A stretch of DNA of 64,000 nt, taken from positions 1 to 64,000 of the forward strand of contig NZ_JADNYP010000012.1 in assembly GCF_015680705.1 (NCBI RefSeq), read 5' to 3'. The notes under the pieces were generated by a model that did not search any database, had not been told where the DNA came from, and worked only from the letters and a program-made list of their open reading frames with translations. This document shows positions 37,587-47,028 of the stretch, one piece after another (position 1 is the stretch's first letter; every line of letters begins with the position of its first letter). A program made the position numbers and the translations under genes. The stretch is from Pseudomonas fulva (lineage in GTDB: Bacteria > Pseudomonadota > Gammaproteobacteria > Pseudomonadales > Pseudomonadaceae).

Positions 37587-39887
37587 ATGCTGCAACGTTC
37601 ACTTGCCGCCGTCTTCGCCCTGCTGGTCAGCAGCACGGCACTCGGGCAAGCCCCCCAGGCCAGCTCGGCCATCTCCTACACCCGTGACATCCAGCCGATC
37701 TTCACCGAGAAATGCGTTGCCTGTCATGCCTGCAACGATGCCGCCTGCCAGCTCAACCTCGGCAGCGCCGAAGGTGTCGAGCGCGGCGCGTCCAAGGTGC
37801 CGGTCTACCAGGGCGAGCGCCGCCAGGCCGTGGCCACCACCCGGCTGTTCGAGGACGCCCATGGCGAAGAGGCCTGGCGGCGCAAGGGGTTCTATTCCGT
37901 GCTCGAGGCGCAAGGCAGCCAGGCGGCCCTGATGGCACGCATGCTCGAGCTTGGCCAGCGTACGCCGCTCACGCCCAATGCGCGGATTCCCGAAGGCATC
38001 GTGCTGGGCCTGGATCGACAGAACATGTGTCCGTTACCCGCCGAGTTCGACGGATATGTCGCCAGTCATCCTGGCCAAGGCATGCCCCTGGCCGTCACCG
38101 GCCTGACCGAGGCGCAGTACCAGACCCTGCAGCGTTGGCTGGCAGCCGGCGCGCCGATCGATCACCAGGCTCTTCGTCCCAGCCCCGTCGAGGCGCGGCA
38201 GATCGCTGAATGGGAGGCGCTGCTCAATCGCGCCGGCCCGTCCGAGACGCTGGTGGCGCGCTGGCTCTACGAACACCTGTTCCTCGCCCATGTCCATTTC
38301 GAGGGTGGCGAGCCGGGACATTTCTTCCAATGGGTGCGTTCGCGCACGCCCAGCGGCCAGCCGGTCGATGTGATCGCCACACGCCGGCCGAACGATCCTC
38401 CGGGCACCGCGTTCTACTATCGCTTGAGGCCGGTCGAAGGCGTGATCGTGCACAAGACCCACATCACCTACCCCGCAGGGCCGGGCAAGCTGGAGCGGGT
38501 CAGGCAGTTGTTCTACCGCGGTGACTGGCATGTGGACAGCGTGCCAGGCTACGGTCCGCAGCGGCGCGCCAATCCCTTCGAGACCTTCGCCGCGATTCCG
38601 GCCCAGGCGCGCTATCGGTTCATGCTGGACAATGCCGAGTACTTCGTGCGCACCTTCATCCGTGGGCCGGTGTGCCGGGGGCAGATCGCCACCGACGTGA
38701 TCCGCGACAATTTCTGGGTATTGTTCCAGGACCCTTCGCACGACCGCTACATCACCGATGCGCGCTACCGTGGCGAGGCCACGCCGCTGCTGGCCATGCC
38801 CGGACAGATCGACGATGTCGGCAGCGTGCTGTCGCTCTGGCATGCCTACCGGGACAAGCGCAACGCCTACGAGGCGCTGCGGCGCGACACCTATGCCGGT
38901 TCGCCGGCGCCTGGCTGGGACTCGCTCTGGGCCGGTAACGACAATGCCTTGCTGAGCATCTTCCGGCATTTCGACAGCGCCTCGGTGACCAAGGGCCTGA
39001 TTGGCGACGTGCCACTGACGTTCTGGCTGTTCGACTATCCGTTGCTCGAGCGCACCTACTATCAGCTGGCGGTCAATTTCGATGTGTTCGGCAATGTCTC
39101 GCACCAGTTGCAGACGAGGCTGTACTTCGACCTGATCCGCAACGGCGCGGAGGTCAACTTTCTGCGGCTGATGCCTGCCCAGCAGCGCGCAGACATGCTT
39201 GGCGACTGGTACCGCAACAGTGGCAAGGTGAAGATGTGGCTCGACTACCAGGATATCGACACCAAGACCCCGAGCGGCCTGCACCTGGCCAAGGGCGATG
39301 CGCGCCGGGACTTCGCCAGCAAGCTGCTGCAGCGCAGCGCCGCCATCGATGTTTCGCCCGACCCGATCAATCGCTGCCTGGGTGCCTACTGCTCGCGAAT
39401 GGGCCTCGACGAGGCCTTCGCCGATGCCGAGCAGGCCTTGAGCCGCCTGGTTTCGCGTCCCGCGGCCGGACTCAAGGTCATCGGCCAGCTGCCTGAGGCG
39501 ACGATGCTGCGCATCGAAGCGCCGGATGGCCAGCGCCAGGTCTACAGCCTGCTGCGCAACCGCGCCCACAGCAATGTGGCCTTCCTGCTGGGCGAGGCCT
39601 ATCGCTACCAGCCGGGCCTGGACACCTTGACCCTGTATCCAGGCGTGCTAAGCAGCTATCCCAATTTCATGTTCGACATTCCAACGGGGCAGGTCGCGCA
39701 GTTCGTCGAAGCCATGCAAGCCGCGCGCGACGATCACGAGCGCTTCGAGCGTATCGTCGAGCGCTGGGGGATACGGCGTAGCCATCCGCGGTTCTGGGAG
39801 TACTTCCATGACCTGAGCCGCTACATCGAGCAGACCGATCCGCTCGAAGCCGGCGTGCTGGACATGAACCGCTATCAGAATCTTTGA
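37587..39887 (+). CDS. cti: Fatty acid cis/trans isomerase
   Basis: Cti, a periplasmic c-type cytochrome-like enzyme, converts cis to trans unsaturated membrane fatty acids, a rapid defence against solvents and heat in Pseudomonas and Vibrio. The 766-residue protein has a signal peptide (~1–20) and the haem-binding motif CVACH at 43–47. Segments such as HLFLAHVHFEG, RPNDPPGTAFYYRL and HKTHITYPAGPGKLER are family-specific. It is divergent from metH. Cti is usually constitutive and regulated by substrate access. Confidence 0.97.
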   Translation: MLQRSLAAVFALLVSSTALGQAPQASSAISYTRDIQPIFTEKCVACHACNDAACQLNLGSAEGVERGASKVPVYQGERRQAVATTRLFEDAHGEEAWRRKGFYSVLEAQGSQAALMARMLELGQRTPLTPNARIPEGIVLGLDRQNMCPLPAEFDGYVASHPGQGMPLAVTGLTEAQYQTLQRWLAAGAPIDHQALRPSPVEARQIAEWEALLNRAGPSETLVARWLYEHLFLAHVHFEGGEPGHFFQWVRSRTPSGQPVDVIATRRPNDPPGTAFYYRLRPVEGVIVHKTHITYPAGPGKLERVRQLFYRGDWHVDSVPGYGPQRRANPFETFAAIPAQARYRFMLDNAEYFVRTFIRGPVCRGQIATDVIRDNFWVLFQDPSHDRYITDARYRGEATPLLAMPGQIDDVGSVLSLWHAYRDKRNAYEALRRDTYAGSPAPGWDSLWAGNDNALLSIFRHFDSASVTKGLIGDVPLTFWLFDYPLLERTYYQLAVNFDVFGNVSHQLQTRLYFDLIRNGAEVNFLRLMPAQQRADMLGDWYRNSGKVKMWLDYQDIDTKTPSGLHLAKGDARRDFASKLLQRSAAIDVSPDPINRCLGAYCSRMGLDEAFADAEQALSRLVSRPAAGLKVIGQLPEATMLRIEAPDGQRQVYSLLRNRAHSNVAFLLGEAYRYQPGLDTLTLYPGVLSSYPNFMFDIPTGQVAQFVEAMQAARDDHERFERIVERWGIRRSHPRFWEYFHDLSRYIEQTDPLEAGVLDMNRYQNL

Positions 39888-39947
39888 CCAGCGCAGGGGA
39901 GCTTTAGCGGCATCGCGCGGTCCCAGCACCGGGCGGCTTCCCCTCTG

Positions 39948-40005
39948 GAGCTGCAAGCCGCGAGCCAGGAGCAGAGCGCGGCGCTTGGAGCTTGGAGCTC
40001 TAGAG
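39948..40005. repeat. AGCTT/GCAAGC-type short repeat at the cti 3' end
   Basis: GGAGCTGCAAGCCGCGAGC and CTTGGAGCTTGGAGCTC form an imperfect inverted pair in the gap between cti and the acyltransferase. It resembles the elements at 2964–2995 and 33661–33722. Confidence 0.45.
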
Positions 40006-40043
40006 AGGGAAACCTGAATGCACCGGCAATCTCGGGACTGTTC

Positions 40044-41078
40044 ATGCTGTATTCGCTTCAAGCTCTCAGGGCGTTCGCTGCCTGGGTGGTGGTATGCCAT
40101 CATTTCATGCAGATCTTCTTCGATTTCCATGCCGACGGTCCTGTCGGTCGCTTTCTCACCGAGCGGGGCGCGGTCGGCGTGGACATCTTTTTCGTCATCA
40201 GCGGGCTGGTCATCTACCTCTCGACCCGCGACAAGCAGATCGCGCCGCAACGCTTCATGCTGCACCGGTTGCTGCGCATCGTCCCGGCCTACTGGTTTTA
40301 TTCGCTGCTGATGGGCCTGCTGTTGCTGGCTGCCAGCCGCTGGATGCCGCACCAGGTGTTCGAATGGCAGCACTTGCTGTTGTCATTGCTGTTCATCCCG
40401 GCGGAAAACCCGGGTGGCTATGGGCTGTACCCGACTCTCAACGTCGGCTGGACGCTGAACTTCGAAATGTTCTTCTACTTGCTGTTCTCGCTAGCCTTCC
40501 TGGTACGCCAGCGTCATCACCTGCTGCTGGTCACCGCAGCATTGTTGCTCGCCAGCGAGGTGCTAGGGCGGTTCGGCCTGCTCAGCCGGTTCTACAACAA
40601 CGGCATCATCTACGAATTCCTCCTGGGTATCGGCATCGGCGTGCTCTATCGCCGCGGCCTGATACGCGAGGGGTTGTGGCTGCCGCTGGCCTTGCTGGCG
40701 GCGGCCGGCTATGCCATCTACCAACTGGACAACTCCCTGCGGCTGCTGCACTGGGGGTTGCCCAGCGCCATGGTGGTGCTGGCCTTCATCGCCCTGGAGC
40801 GCTACTTCAAGGGTAACCAGGTTCTCAAGGCCATGGGCGATTGTTCCTACTCGGTCTACCTGGTCCATGTCCTGGTGCTCTGGTCCGGCTGGTTCGTCAG
40901 CCAGCGCTTCGGCCTCGATCCCTATGGGGTATTCGCCTTCTGCGTGCCGCTGATCGGCGCGGCTTCCTGGCTGAGCTACCAGTGGCTGGAGCGCGGGTTC
41001 TATCACCACGGCAAGGCCTGGTGCGAGGCACGACTGCAGCAGGCGCCGGCCCTGGCGCTAACCCGAGTCAAATACTAG
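40044..41078 (+). CDS. Acyltransferase-3 family membrane protein
   Basis: A 344-residue integral membrane O-acyltransferase with about ten hydrophobic helices. The family signature appears at the N-terminus: LQALRAFAAWVVVCHH, then GAVGVDIFFVISG and RLLRIVPAYW. Near the C-terminus is GDCSYSVYLVHV. Such enzymes acetylate or succinylate surface polysaccharides and glycolipids. It follows cti on the same strand with a 156-base gap carrying a repeat, so it is probably separately transcribed. Substrate unknown. Confidence 0.9.
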   Translation: MLYSLQALRAFAAWVVVCHHFMQIFFDFHADGPVGRFLTERGAVGVDIFFVISGLVIYLSTRDKQIAPQRFMLHRLLRIVPAYWFYSLLMGLLLLAASRWMPHQVFEWQHLLLSLLFIPAENPGGYGLYPTLNVGWTLNFEMFFYLLFSLAFLVRQRHHLLLVTAALLLASEVLGRFGLLSRFYNNGIIYEFLLGIGIGVLYRRGLIREGLWLPLALLAAAGYAIYQLDNSLRLLHWGLPSAMVVLAFIALERYFKGNQVLKAMGDCSYSVYLVHVLVLWSGWFVSQRFGLDPYGVFAFCVPLIGAASWLSYQWLERGFYHHGKAWCEARLQQAPALALTRVKY

Positions 41079-41127
41079 GACTTTGTTAGAGGCTCGGCTT
41101 GGCGTACACTGGCCGGCAAGTCTGTGA

Positions 41128-41721
<594 letters not shown>

Positions 41722-41924
41722 GGTCGCTGGCGACCGGGCATCGCGGGCTCGTCCGGCGGTTGTCCACGGCACCTGCAGGCGGCCGGCTGGCGCGGAATCG
41801 GCGTTGCTGGTGCTTGCGGGTCAGCCGGTCGAAGGGCGCGGGATTTGCCGATCGGACCAGATTTTAATGAACCCTCGACGTGTGCGGGAAACAAAAGAGG
41901 TACCAGCACACCGGAGAAAAGCTC

Positions 41925-42137
41925 ATGGAAATCGGAACGATGTGGATCATCCTCGCCGTGGTTGTCATCCTGCTGCAGATCCTCGCGATCTGGCACATCA
42001 TCGGCAGTGAGCGCCGTGCCGAGCGCAAGATGCTGTGGATCGTGTTCGTGGTCTGGGCACCGCTTCCCGGCCTGATCTTCTGGGCGATCATGGGTCCGAA
42101 AGCCGTCAAGGGCAAAGCCGTTCTCGAAGAGAAATGA
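41925..42137 (+). CDS. Small PLDc_N-like membrane protein
   Basis: A 70-residue membrane protein. Two helices (~5–25 and ~36–58) contain WIILAVVVILLQILAIWHI and IVFVVWAPLPGLIFW, the pattern of the PLDc_N module normally found at the N-terminus of cardiolipin synthases; here it stands alone. GGAG lies eight bases before the ATG at 41925. Function unknown. Confidence 0.7.
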   Translation: MEIGTMWIILAVVVILLQILAIWHIIGSERRAERKMLWIVFVVWAPLPGLIFWAIMGPKAVKGKAVLEEK

Positions 42138-42183
42138 ATGCCATCCGACGCAGCCGGTTCGCCCGAGCCGGCTGCCGATGTCG

Positions 42184-43290
42184 CTATCCTTCCTCGGGCT
42201 TGTCGTCGACCCGGCCTTGCCGGCCCATCGCTGCCAATGCATTGAATGCAATGTCCCTGGTCAGGTCGCCGGCCGAGCGATGCTGCCCCAGGCGCAACGC
42301 CTGGCCTGCCCACAGGTTGCCGAAATCGCTGTCGCCTCGCGCCTCGCCGATCTTGCGCAGCGGCACGAGCGCGCCGCCAGCCAGGGGAAAGTGCGGCGCC
42401 AACGGGCTCATCGGCCCCAGCTCGCGCATGAGCCGATTGTTGATGCCGCGGGCTGGCCGTCCGGTGAACAGGTTGGTCAATGCCGTGTCGCTGGCCGAGG
42501 CTTCATCCAAGGCGCGGCGATGCGCTGGCGAGACCTTGGCCTGCGGGCAGAACAGGTAGGCCGTGCCGATCTGCACGGCTGAAGCGCCCAGCGCCAGTGC
42601 GGCCAGTAGGCCGCGATGATCGGCGATACCGCCAGCGGCGATCACCGGGACGTCGACCGCATCCACGACCTGAGGCACCAGGGCCAGGGTACCGATCTGC
42701 GTGCCAATGTCCTCGCTGAGGAACATGCCGCGATGTCCACCCGCCTCATAGCCCATGGCAATGATGGCGTCACAGCCATGCGTCTGCAGCCATATCGCTT
42801 CTTCGACCGTGGTGGCACTGCCGAGCACTTTCGCGCCGGTAGCCTTGACCCGCCGTACGAGCGGCTCCGGCGGCAGGCCGAAGTGGAAGCTCACCACCTC
42901 CGGACGCAGCGTCTCCACCAGCTGGCAAGCCTGGTGATCGAACGGCGCGCGCTCGGACTTGGGTGTAGGCGCGTCGAAATCGGCACCCAGTTCCTCGTAG
43001 TACGGCTTGAGTGCCAGCTTCCAGCGCTGCTGCGCGGCCGGGTCGGCCGGTGGCGGCTGGTGGCAGAAGAAATTGAGGTTCAACGGTGCCTGGCAAGCAT
43101 GGCGAAAACGTTCGACTTCGGCGCGTACTTCATCGAGGCCGAGCATGGCGCAGGGCAGGGCGCCCAGCCCGCCGGCATTGGCCACCGCGATGGCCATGGC
43201 CGATCCGGTCGCGCCGGCCATCGGTGCCTGCAGAATGGGCTGCTCGATGTCCAGCAGATCGAGAATGCGACGGTCTGGCCAACGGGTCAT
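42184..43290 (-). CDS. Nitronate monooxygenase-family flavoprotein
   Basis: A 368-residue FMN-dependent TIM-barrel enzyme. The N-terminus IEQPILQAPMAGATGS and the phosphate-binding segments AMGYEAGGHRGMF and VIAAGGIADHRGL are diagnostic of the NMO / 2-nitropropane dioxygenase family. The His of GGHRG is the likely catalytic base for alkyl nitronate oxidation. The gene lies between nfuA-side genes and a small DUF1883 operon. Substrate assignment at family level only. Confidence 0.9.
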   Translation of the reverse strand: MTRWPDRRILDLLDIEQPILQAPMAGATGSAMAIAVANAGGLGALPCAMLGLDEVRAEVERFRHACQAPLNLNFFCHQPPPADPAAQQRWKLALKPYYEELGADFDAPTPKSERAPFDHQACQLVETLRPEVVSFHFGLPPEPLVRRVKATGAKVLGSATTVEEAIWLQTHGCDAIIAMGYEAGGHRGMFLSEDIGTQIGTLALVPQVVDAVDVPVIAAGGIADHRGLLAALALGASAVQIGTAYLFCPQAKVSPAHRRALDEASASDTALTNLFTGRPARGINNRLMRELGPMSPLAPHFPLAGGALVPLRKIGEARGDSDFGNLWAGQALRLGQHRSAGDLTRDIAFNALAAMGRQGRVDDKPEEG

Positions 43291-43320
43291 CGACAGGTTC
43301 CTCCGAGATGCGAAAAGGAT

Positions 43321-43491
43321 TCAAAGAGCCTTGCTGACCTGGATGTCACTGATCTTCTCGGCATCGTCGCCATGAATCTTGCGCAAGGCCTGCCGGGCCT
43401 GCTCGAGCGAGGCCTCGGACAGCTGCGCGAAGTCCCAGCGGCGCTGGCCGTCGAGCTTGTACTTGATCACGTATTTGATGGTCTGGGTCAT
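43321..43491 (-). CDS. Small conserved protein, 56 residues
   Basis: A 56-residue ORF (MTQTIKYVIKYKLDGQR…DISDIQVSKAL-like) with WDFAQLSEASLEQARQAL in the middle; it appears as a small beta-beta-alpha unit. It starts four bases after the stop of the DUF1883 gene, so the two form an operon. GAGATAAG precedes the ATG. I do not recognise a function; coupling and core-like codon use support it as a real gene. Confidence 0.7.
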   Translation of the reverse strand: MTQTIKYVIKYKLDGQRRWDFAQLSEASLEQARQALRKIHGDDAEKISDIQVSKAL

Positions 43492-43495
43492 GGGC

Positions 43496-43798
43496 TTATC
43501 TCAGGTGCGACGCGGAGCGACGAACGATCTTGATCTTGTGGGAGAAGGTTGGCTTGCGGGTCACGGAAATCGGCCGTGCGCTGACGGTGTCGATGGTGAT
43601 GTTCCAGAAGCCTGTGCTCGGCACGGTGATCTTCGCCGGGAAACGGTCGAATGCGCCACCATGGTAGGTGTGCCGTCCGCCATTCTTGAAACTGCGGAAG
43701 TTGGCATCGTTCATCAGGCGAATATTGCAGCGCTGGGAACACTCGATCACGACGATGTCGTCTTCGTTGAGGTGCTCGCGCTGGTGGACGAATTTCAT
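43496..43798 (-). CDS. DUF1883 domain protein
   Basis: A 100-residue protein. Its start, MKFVHQREHLNEDDIVVIECSQ, and the beta-rich core (VRLMNDANFRSF-like, GGAFDRFPAKITVPSTGFWNI) match DUF1883, which occurs alone or fused to TIR domains. The ATG at 43798 follows GGAG by six bases; the longer reading adds 15 residues. It is first gene of a two-gene operon with the 56-residue protein. Function unknown. Confidence 0.83.
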   Translation of the reverse strand: MKFVHQREHLNEDDIVVIECSQRCNIRLMNDANFRSFKNGGRHTYHGGAFDRFPAKITVPSTGFWNITIDTVSARPISVTRKPTFSHKIKIVRRSASHLR

Positions 43799-43951
43799 GT
43801 AGGGCTCCGCAAGGTAAAGGTTCTGCACGGCGAAAGATATCACGATGTCGCTGTGCGTCGCGTGAGCGCTGGCAAAAGACCGGGCATTTGCGCCAGCTCA
43901 GGGAGCAAAACCGCCCGCCTGTTGTCTGAAGGGTTTTCCGAAGGAGGATCG

Positions 43952-44317
43952 ATGCAGATGAAATTGGCGCTGGCTGCCTTGGCGGTGGCACTGGGGGGCT
44001 GTGCAAGTGTCTCGGAACTCGAACAGTCCCGCGAAACCATGGATGTCATGTCCGGCAAGACGCCGCGTGAATATGCCGATTGCGTGAAGAGCCAACTGGC
44101 CGATTCGCGAGGACCGTTGCAGGAACAGGCCAAGGGTGATGGCCTGCGCCTGATCGTGCCGCAGAAACTTGCCGCTGGCGCCGGCCCGGCCGCCTTGGTC
44201 GATATCGAGAAGCGCGGCGATGGCAGCAGCATCAAGGTGCATGAGCGCTTGAACAATTTTCCCTTGCGCCCGGGCGATGTGCGCACGGCGGCGACCGAGT
44301 GCATCTCCGGTAGTTGA
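43952..44317 (+). CDS. Small lipoprotein
   Basis: A 121-residue predicted lipoprotein: signal peptide MQMKLALAALAVALGGC with a lipobox (ALGGC, Cys17), then a compact soluble domain with REYADCVKSQLAD and ERLNNFPLRPGDVRTAATEC, whose two cysteines may pair. A strong AAGGAGG lies five bases before the ATG. The gene lies between the divergent DUF1883 operon and galU. Function unknown. Confidence 0.83.
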   Translation: MQMKLALAALAVALGGCASVSELEQSRETMDVMSGKTPREYADCVKSQLADSRGPLQEQAKGDGLRLIVPQKLAAGAGPAALVDIEKRGDGSSIKVHERLNNFPLRPGDVRTAATECISGS

Positions 44318-44460
44318 CGGCAGCGCCAGCTCAATCGACCGGATCGGTATTGCATCATCCTGCCCAGCGATAATATTTGCCGTGCAGCATATTTACGATC
44401 CCGTTGAACTAACTACACTGGGGTCATCTCTATCATGGGATCGCTCGGTCCGATCAGGCG

Positions 44461-44489
44461 TTGTAAGGTAACTATCGCCTGATTAGACT
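44461..44489 (+). promoter_or_regulatory. Sigma-70 promoter of galU
   Basis: TTGTAA (44461–44466), a 17-base spacer and TAGACT (44484–44489) lie 43 bases before the galU ATG, giving a leader of ~35 bases. Confidence 0.65.
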
Positions 44490-44531
44490 GCGCCCGATTC
44501 TACCCCCGCCAAGCCCTTGTTAAGGACGTTT

Positions 44532-45371
44532 ATGATCAAGAAATGCTTGTTCCCGGCTGCCGGTTACGGTACTCGCTTCCTGCCTGCTACCAAAGCCATG
44601 CCCAAGGAAATGCTGCCGGTGGTCAACAAGCCGTTGATCCAGTACGGCGTCGAGGAAGCGCTGGATGCAGGCTTGAATGAAATCTCCATCGTCACCGGGC
44701 GTGGCAAGCGCGCATTGGAAGATCACTTCGATATCAGCTACGAGCTCGAGACCCAGATCAAGGGCACCGACAAGGAGAAGTACCTGGTCGGTATTCGTCG
44801 CCTGCTCGACGAATGCTCGTTCTCTTATACCCGCCAGACCGAAATGAAAGGCCTGGGCCACGCCATCCTGACCGGCCGTCCACTGATCGGCGACGAGCCG
44901 TTCGCCGTGGTGCTGGCCGACGACCTGTGCGTCAACCCCGACGGCGATGGCGTGCTGTCGCAAATGGTCAAGTTGTACAATCAGTTCCGCTGCTCGATCG
45001 TCGCCATCCAGGAAGTCGATCCGCAGGAGACCAACAAGTATGGCGTGATCGCCGGAGACATGATCCGCGAGGATATCTTCCGCGTGACCAACATGGTCGA
45101 GAAACCCAAGCCGGAAGACGCGCCGTCCAACCTGGCGATCATCGGCCGCTACATCCTGACTCCGGACATCTTCGACATCATCAAGAATACCGAGCCGGGC
45201 AAGGGCGGTGAGATCCAGATCACCGACGCCCTGATGCAACAGGCCAGGAATGGCTGTGTCCTGGCCTACAAGTTCAAGGGCCGTCGTTTCGACTGCGGTG
45301 GCGCCGAAGGTTACATCGACGCGACCAACTTCTGCTTCGAGAACTACTACAAGACCGGCAAGGCTCACTGA
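44532..45371 (+). CDS. galU: UTP–glucose-1-phosphate uridylyltransferase
   Basis: A 279-residue nucleotidyltransferase making UDP-glucose for LPS, exopolysaccharide and trehalose. The signature GYGTRFLPATKAMPKEMLPV is at the N-terminus. ADDLCV and GGEIQITDAL, with FDCGG, line the nucleotide and sugar sites. AAGGA is six bases before the ATG at 44532. A terminator follows within 50 bases, and the glutathione reductase gene begins just beyond it. Confidence 0.96.
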   Translation: MIKKCLFPAAGYGTRFLPATKAMPKEMLPVVNKPLIQYGVEEALDAGLNEISIVTGRGKRALEDHFDISYELETQIKGTDKEKYLVGIRRLLDECSFSYTRQTEMKGLGHAILTGRPLIGDEPFAVVLADDLCVNPDGDGVLSQMVKLYNQFRCSIVAIQEVDPQETNKYGVIAGDMIREDIFRVTNMVEKPKPEDAPSNLAIIGRYILTPDIFDIIKNTEPGKGGEIQITDALMQQARNGCVLAYKFKGRRFDCGGAEGYIDATNFCFENYYKTGKAH

Positions 45372-45413
45372 GCCTCGCGCCGAGGGCGGTCGACGCCTCT
45401 TGCGCCTTGTGCC

Positions 45414-45442
45414 AAAAAAAGCCACCCTCGGGTGGCTTTTTT
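45414..45442. terminator. Bidirectional terminator after galU
   Basis: The stem AAAAAAGCCACC / GGTGGCTTTTTT, loop CTCG, has A- and T-tracts on both sides. It ends galU transcription only ~17 bases before the next gene's start. Confidence 0.88.
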
Positions 45443-45458
45443 CATTGAGGAGCCGCAA

Positions 45459-46814
45459 GTGGCCTACGATTTTGATCTGTTCGTGATTGGTGCCGGTTCC
45501 GGTGGCGTGCGCGCGGCGCGCTTCGCCGCCGGTTTCGGTGCGAAGGTGGCCGTGGCCGAGAGCCGCTACCTGGGGGGCACCTGCGTCAATGTAGGCTGCG
45601 TGCCAAAGAAGCTGCTGGTCTACGGTGCACACGTCGCCGACGAACTCGAACAGGCATCCGGCTATGGCTGGACGCTGGAAGAGGGCCATTTCGACTGGGC
45701 TACCTTGATCGCCAACAAGAATCGCGAGATCGAACGCCTCAACGGCATCTATCGCAACCTGCTGGTCAACAGCGCAGTGACCTTGCTGCAAGGGCATGCC
45801 CGCCTGATCGGAAGCAACGAAGTGGAAGTCGACGGTCGTCGCTACACGGCCCAGCGCATCCTCATCGCCACCGGCGGCTGGCCGTTCGTGCCGGACATTC
45901 CCGGCAAGGATCTGGCGATCACCTCCAACGAGGCGTTCTACCTCAAGACGCTGCCCCGGCGGGTTCTGGTCGTCGGCGGAGGCTATATCGCCGTCGAGTT
46001 CGCTGGCATCTTCCAGGGGCTGGGTGCCGAAACCAGCCTGGTCTACCGCGGCGACCTGTTCCTGCGTGGCTTCGACGGCTCGGTGCGCCAGCACCTGAAG
46101 GACGAGCTGGAGAAGCGCGGGCTGCACCTGCAGTTCAACAGTGATATCAAGCGCATCGACCAGCAAGCCGATGGCAGCCTCAAGGCGACCCTCGAGGATG
46201 GACGCGAACTGTTCGCCGACTGCATCCTCTACGCCACCGGCCGACGCCCGATGCTCGACGACCTCGGGCTGGAGAACACTGGCGTCGAGCTGGACGAGCG
46301 TGGCTACATCCGCGTCGACGAACAGTACCAGACCACCGAGCCGTCGATCCTGGCCATTGGCGACGTGATCGGTCGTGTCCAACTGACCCCGGTGGCGCTG
46401 GCCGAAGGCATGGCGGTGGCCCGGCGCCTGTTCAAGCAGGACCAGTACCGCCCGGTCGACTATCGCAACATTCCCACCGCAGTGTTCAGCCAGCCGCCGA
46501 TCGGTACGGTCGGCCTGAGCGAGGAGCAGGCCTTGGAAGCTGGACACGAGGTGAAGATCTTCGAAAGTCGCTTCCGGCCAATGAAGCTGACCCTGACGGA
46601 CGTCCAGGAGAAGACCCTGATCAAGCTGGTGGTCGACGCCCAGACCGATCGCGTGCTCGGTTGTCACATGGTCGGCCCGGACGCCGGCGAGATCATCCAA
46701 GGGCTTGGCGTGGCGCTCAAGGCTGGCGCGACCAAGCAGCAGTTCGATGAGACCATCGGGGTACATCCCACTGCCGCGGAAGAGTTCGTCACGCTGCGTA
46801 CGCCAACCCGCTGA
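45459..46814 (+). CDS. gor: Glutathione-disulfide reductase
   Basis: A 451-residue flavoprotein disulfide reductase. FAD site [11 protein letters not shown] is at the N-terminus; the redox-active pair lies in GGTCVNVGC (Cys42, Cys47). The NADPH motif GGGYIAVEF follows, and the C-terminal dimer partner supplies HPTAAEE. It regenerates glutathione from GSSG. The start is a GTG at 45459, six bases after GAGGAG, just past the galU terminator, so it needs its own promoter or read-through. Family and size match Gor well. Confidence 0.94.
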   Translation: MAYDFDLFVIGAGSGGVRAARFAAGFGAKVAVAESRYLGGTCVNVGCVPKKLLVYGAHVADELEQASGYGWTLEEGHFDWATLIANKNREIERLNGIYRNLLVNSAVTLLQGHARLIGSNEVEVDGRRYTAQRILIATGGWPFVPDIPGKDLAITSNEAFYLKTLPRRVLVVGGGYIAVEFAGIFQGLGAETSLVYRGDLFLRGFDGSVRQHLKDELEKRGLHLQFNSDIKRIDQQADGSLKATLEDGRELFADCILYATGRRPMLDDLGLENTGVELDERGYIRVDEQYQTTEPSILAIGDVIGRVQLTPVALAEGMAVARRLFKQDQYRPVDYRNIPTAVFSQPPIGTVGLSEEQALEAGHEVKIFESRFRPMKLTLTDVQEKTLIKLVVDAQTDRVLGCHMVGPDAGEIIQGLGVALKAGATKQQFDETIGVHPTAAEEFVTLRTPTR

Positions 46815-46963
46815 TGGGCAGCCGAGGCGGGTGAGCAGTCACAGGCCGGGTCCAGGCCCGTCAGTGAATGACGGGCGCGTCTTGACAGGGCTGGTGCCCG
46901 CGTCGCCAGCGAGTCGATGACAGGGTCGAGCCAGGCGCCTTATCCATCCGCGGCAAAGGGTTT

Positions 46964-47016
46964 TGCACCGTTGACGCACCCGCCGCCACCCGTGCGGCAG
47001 GTCCGTCAACGGTGCA
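46964..47016. repeat. 13-bp perfect inverted repeat
   Basis: TGCACCGTTGACG (46964–46976) pairs perfectly with CGTCAACGGTGCA (47004–47016) across a GC-rich centre. It lies between the converging ends of gor and the second bacteriophytochrome and may stop transcription from both sides, although no T-run follows. Confidence 0.65.
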
Positions 47017-47028
47017 GGCAGTTGCGGG

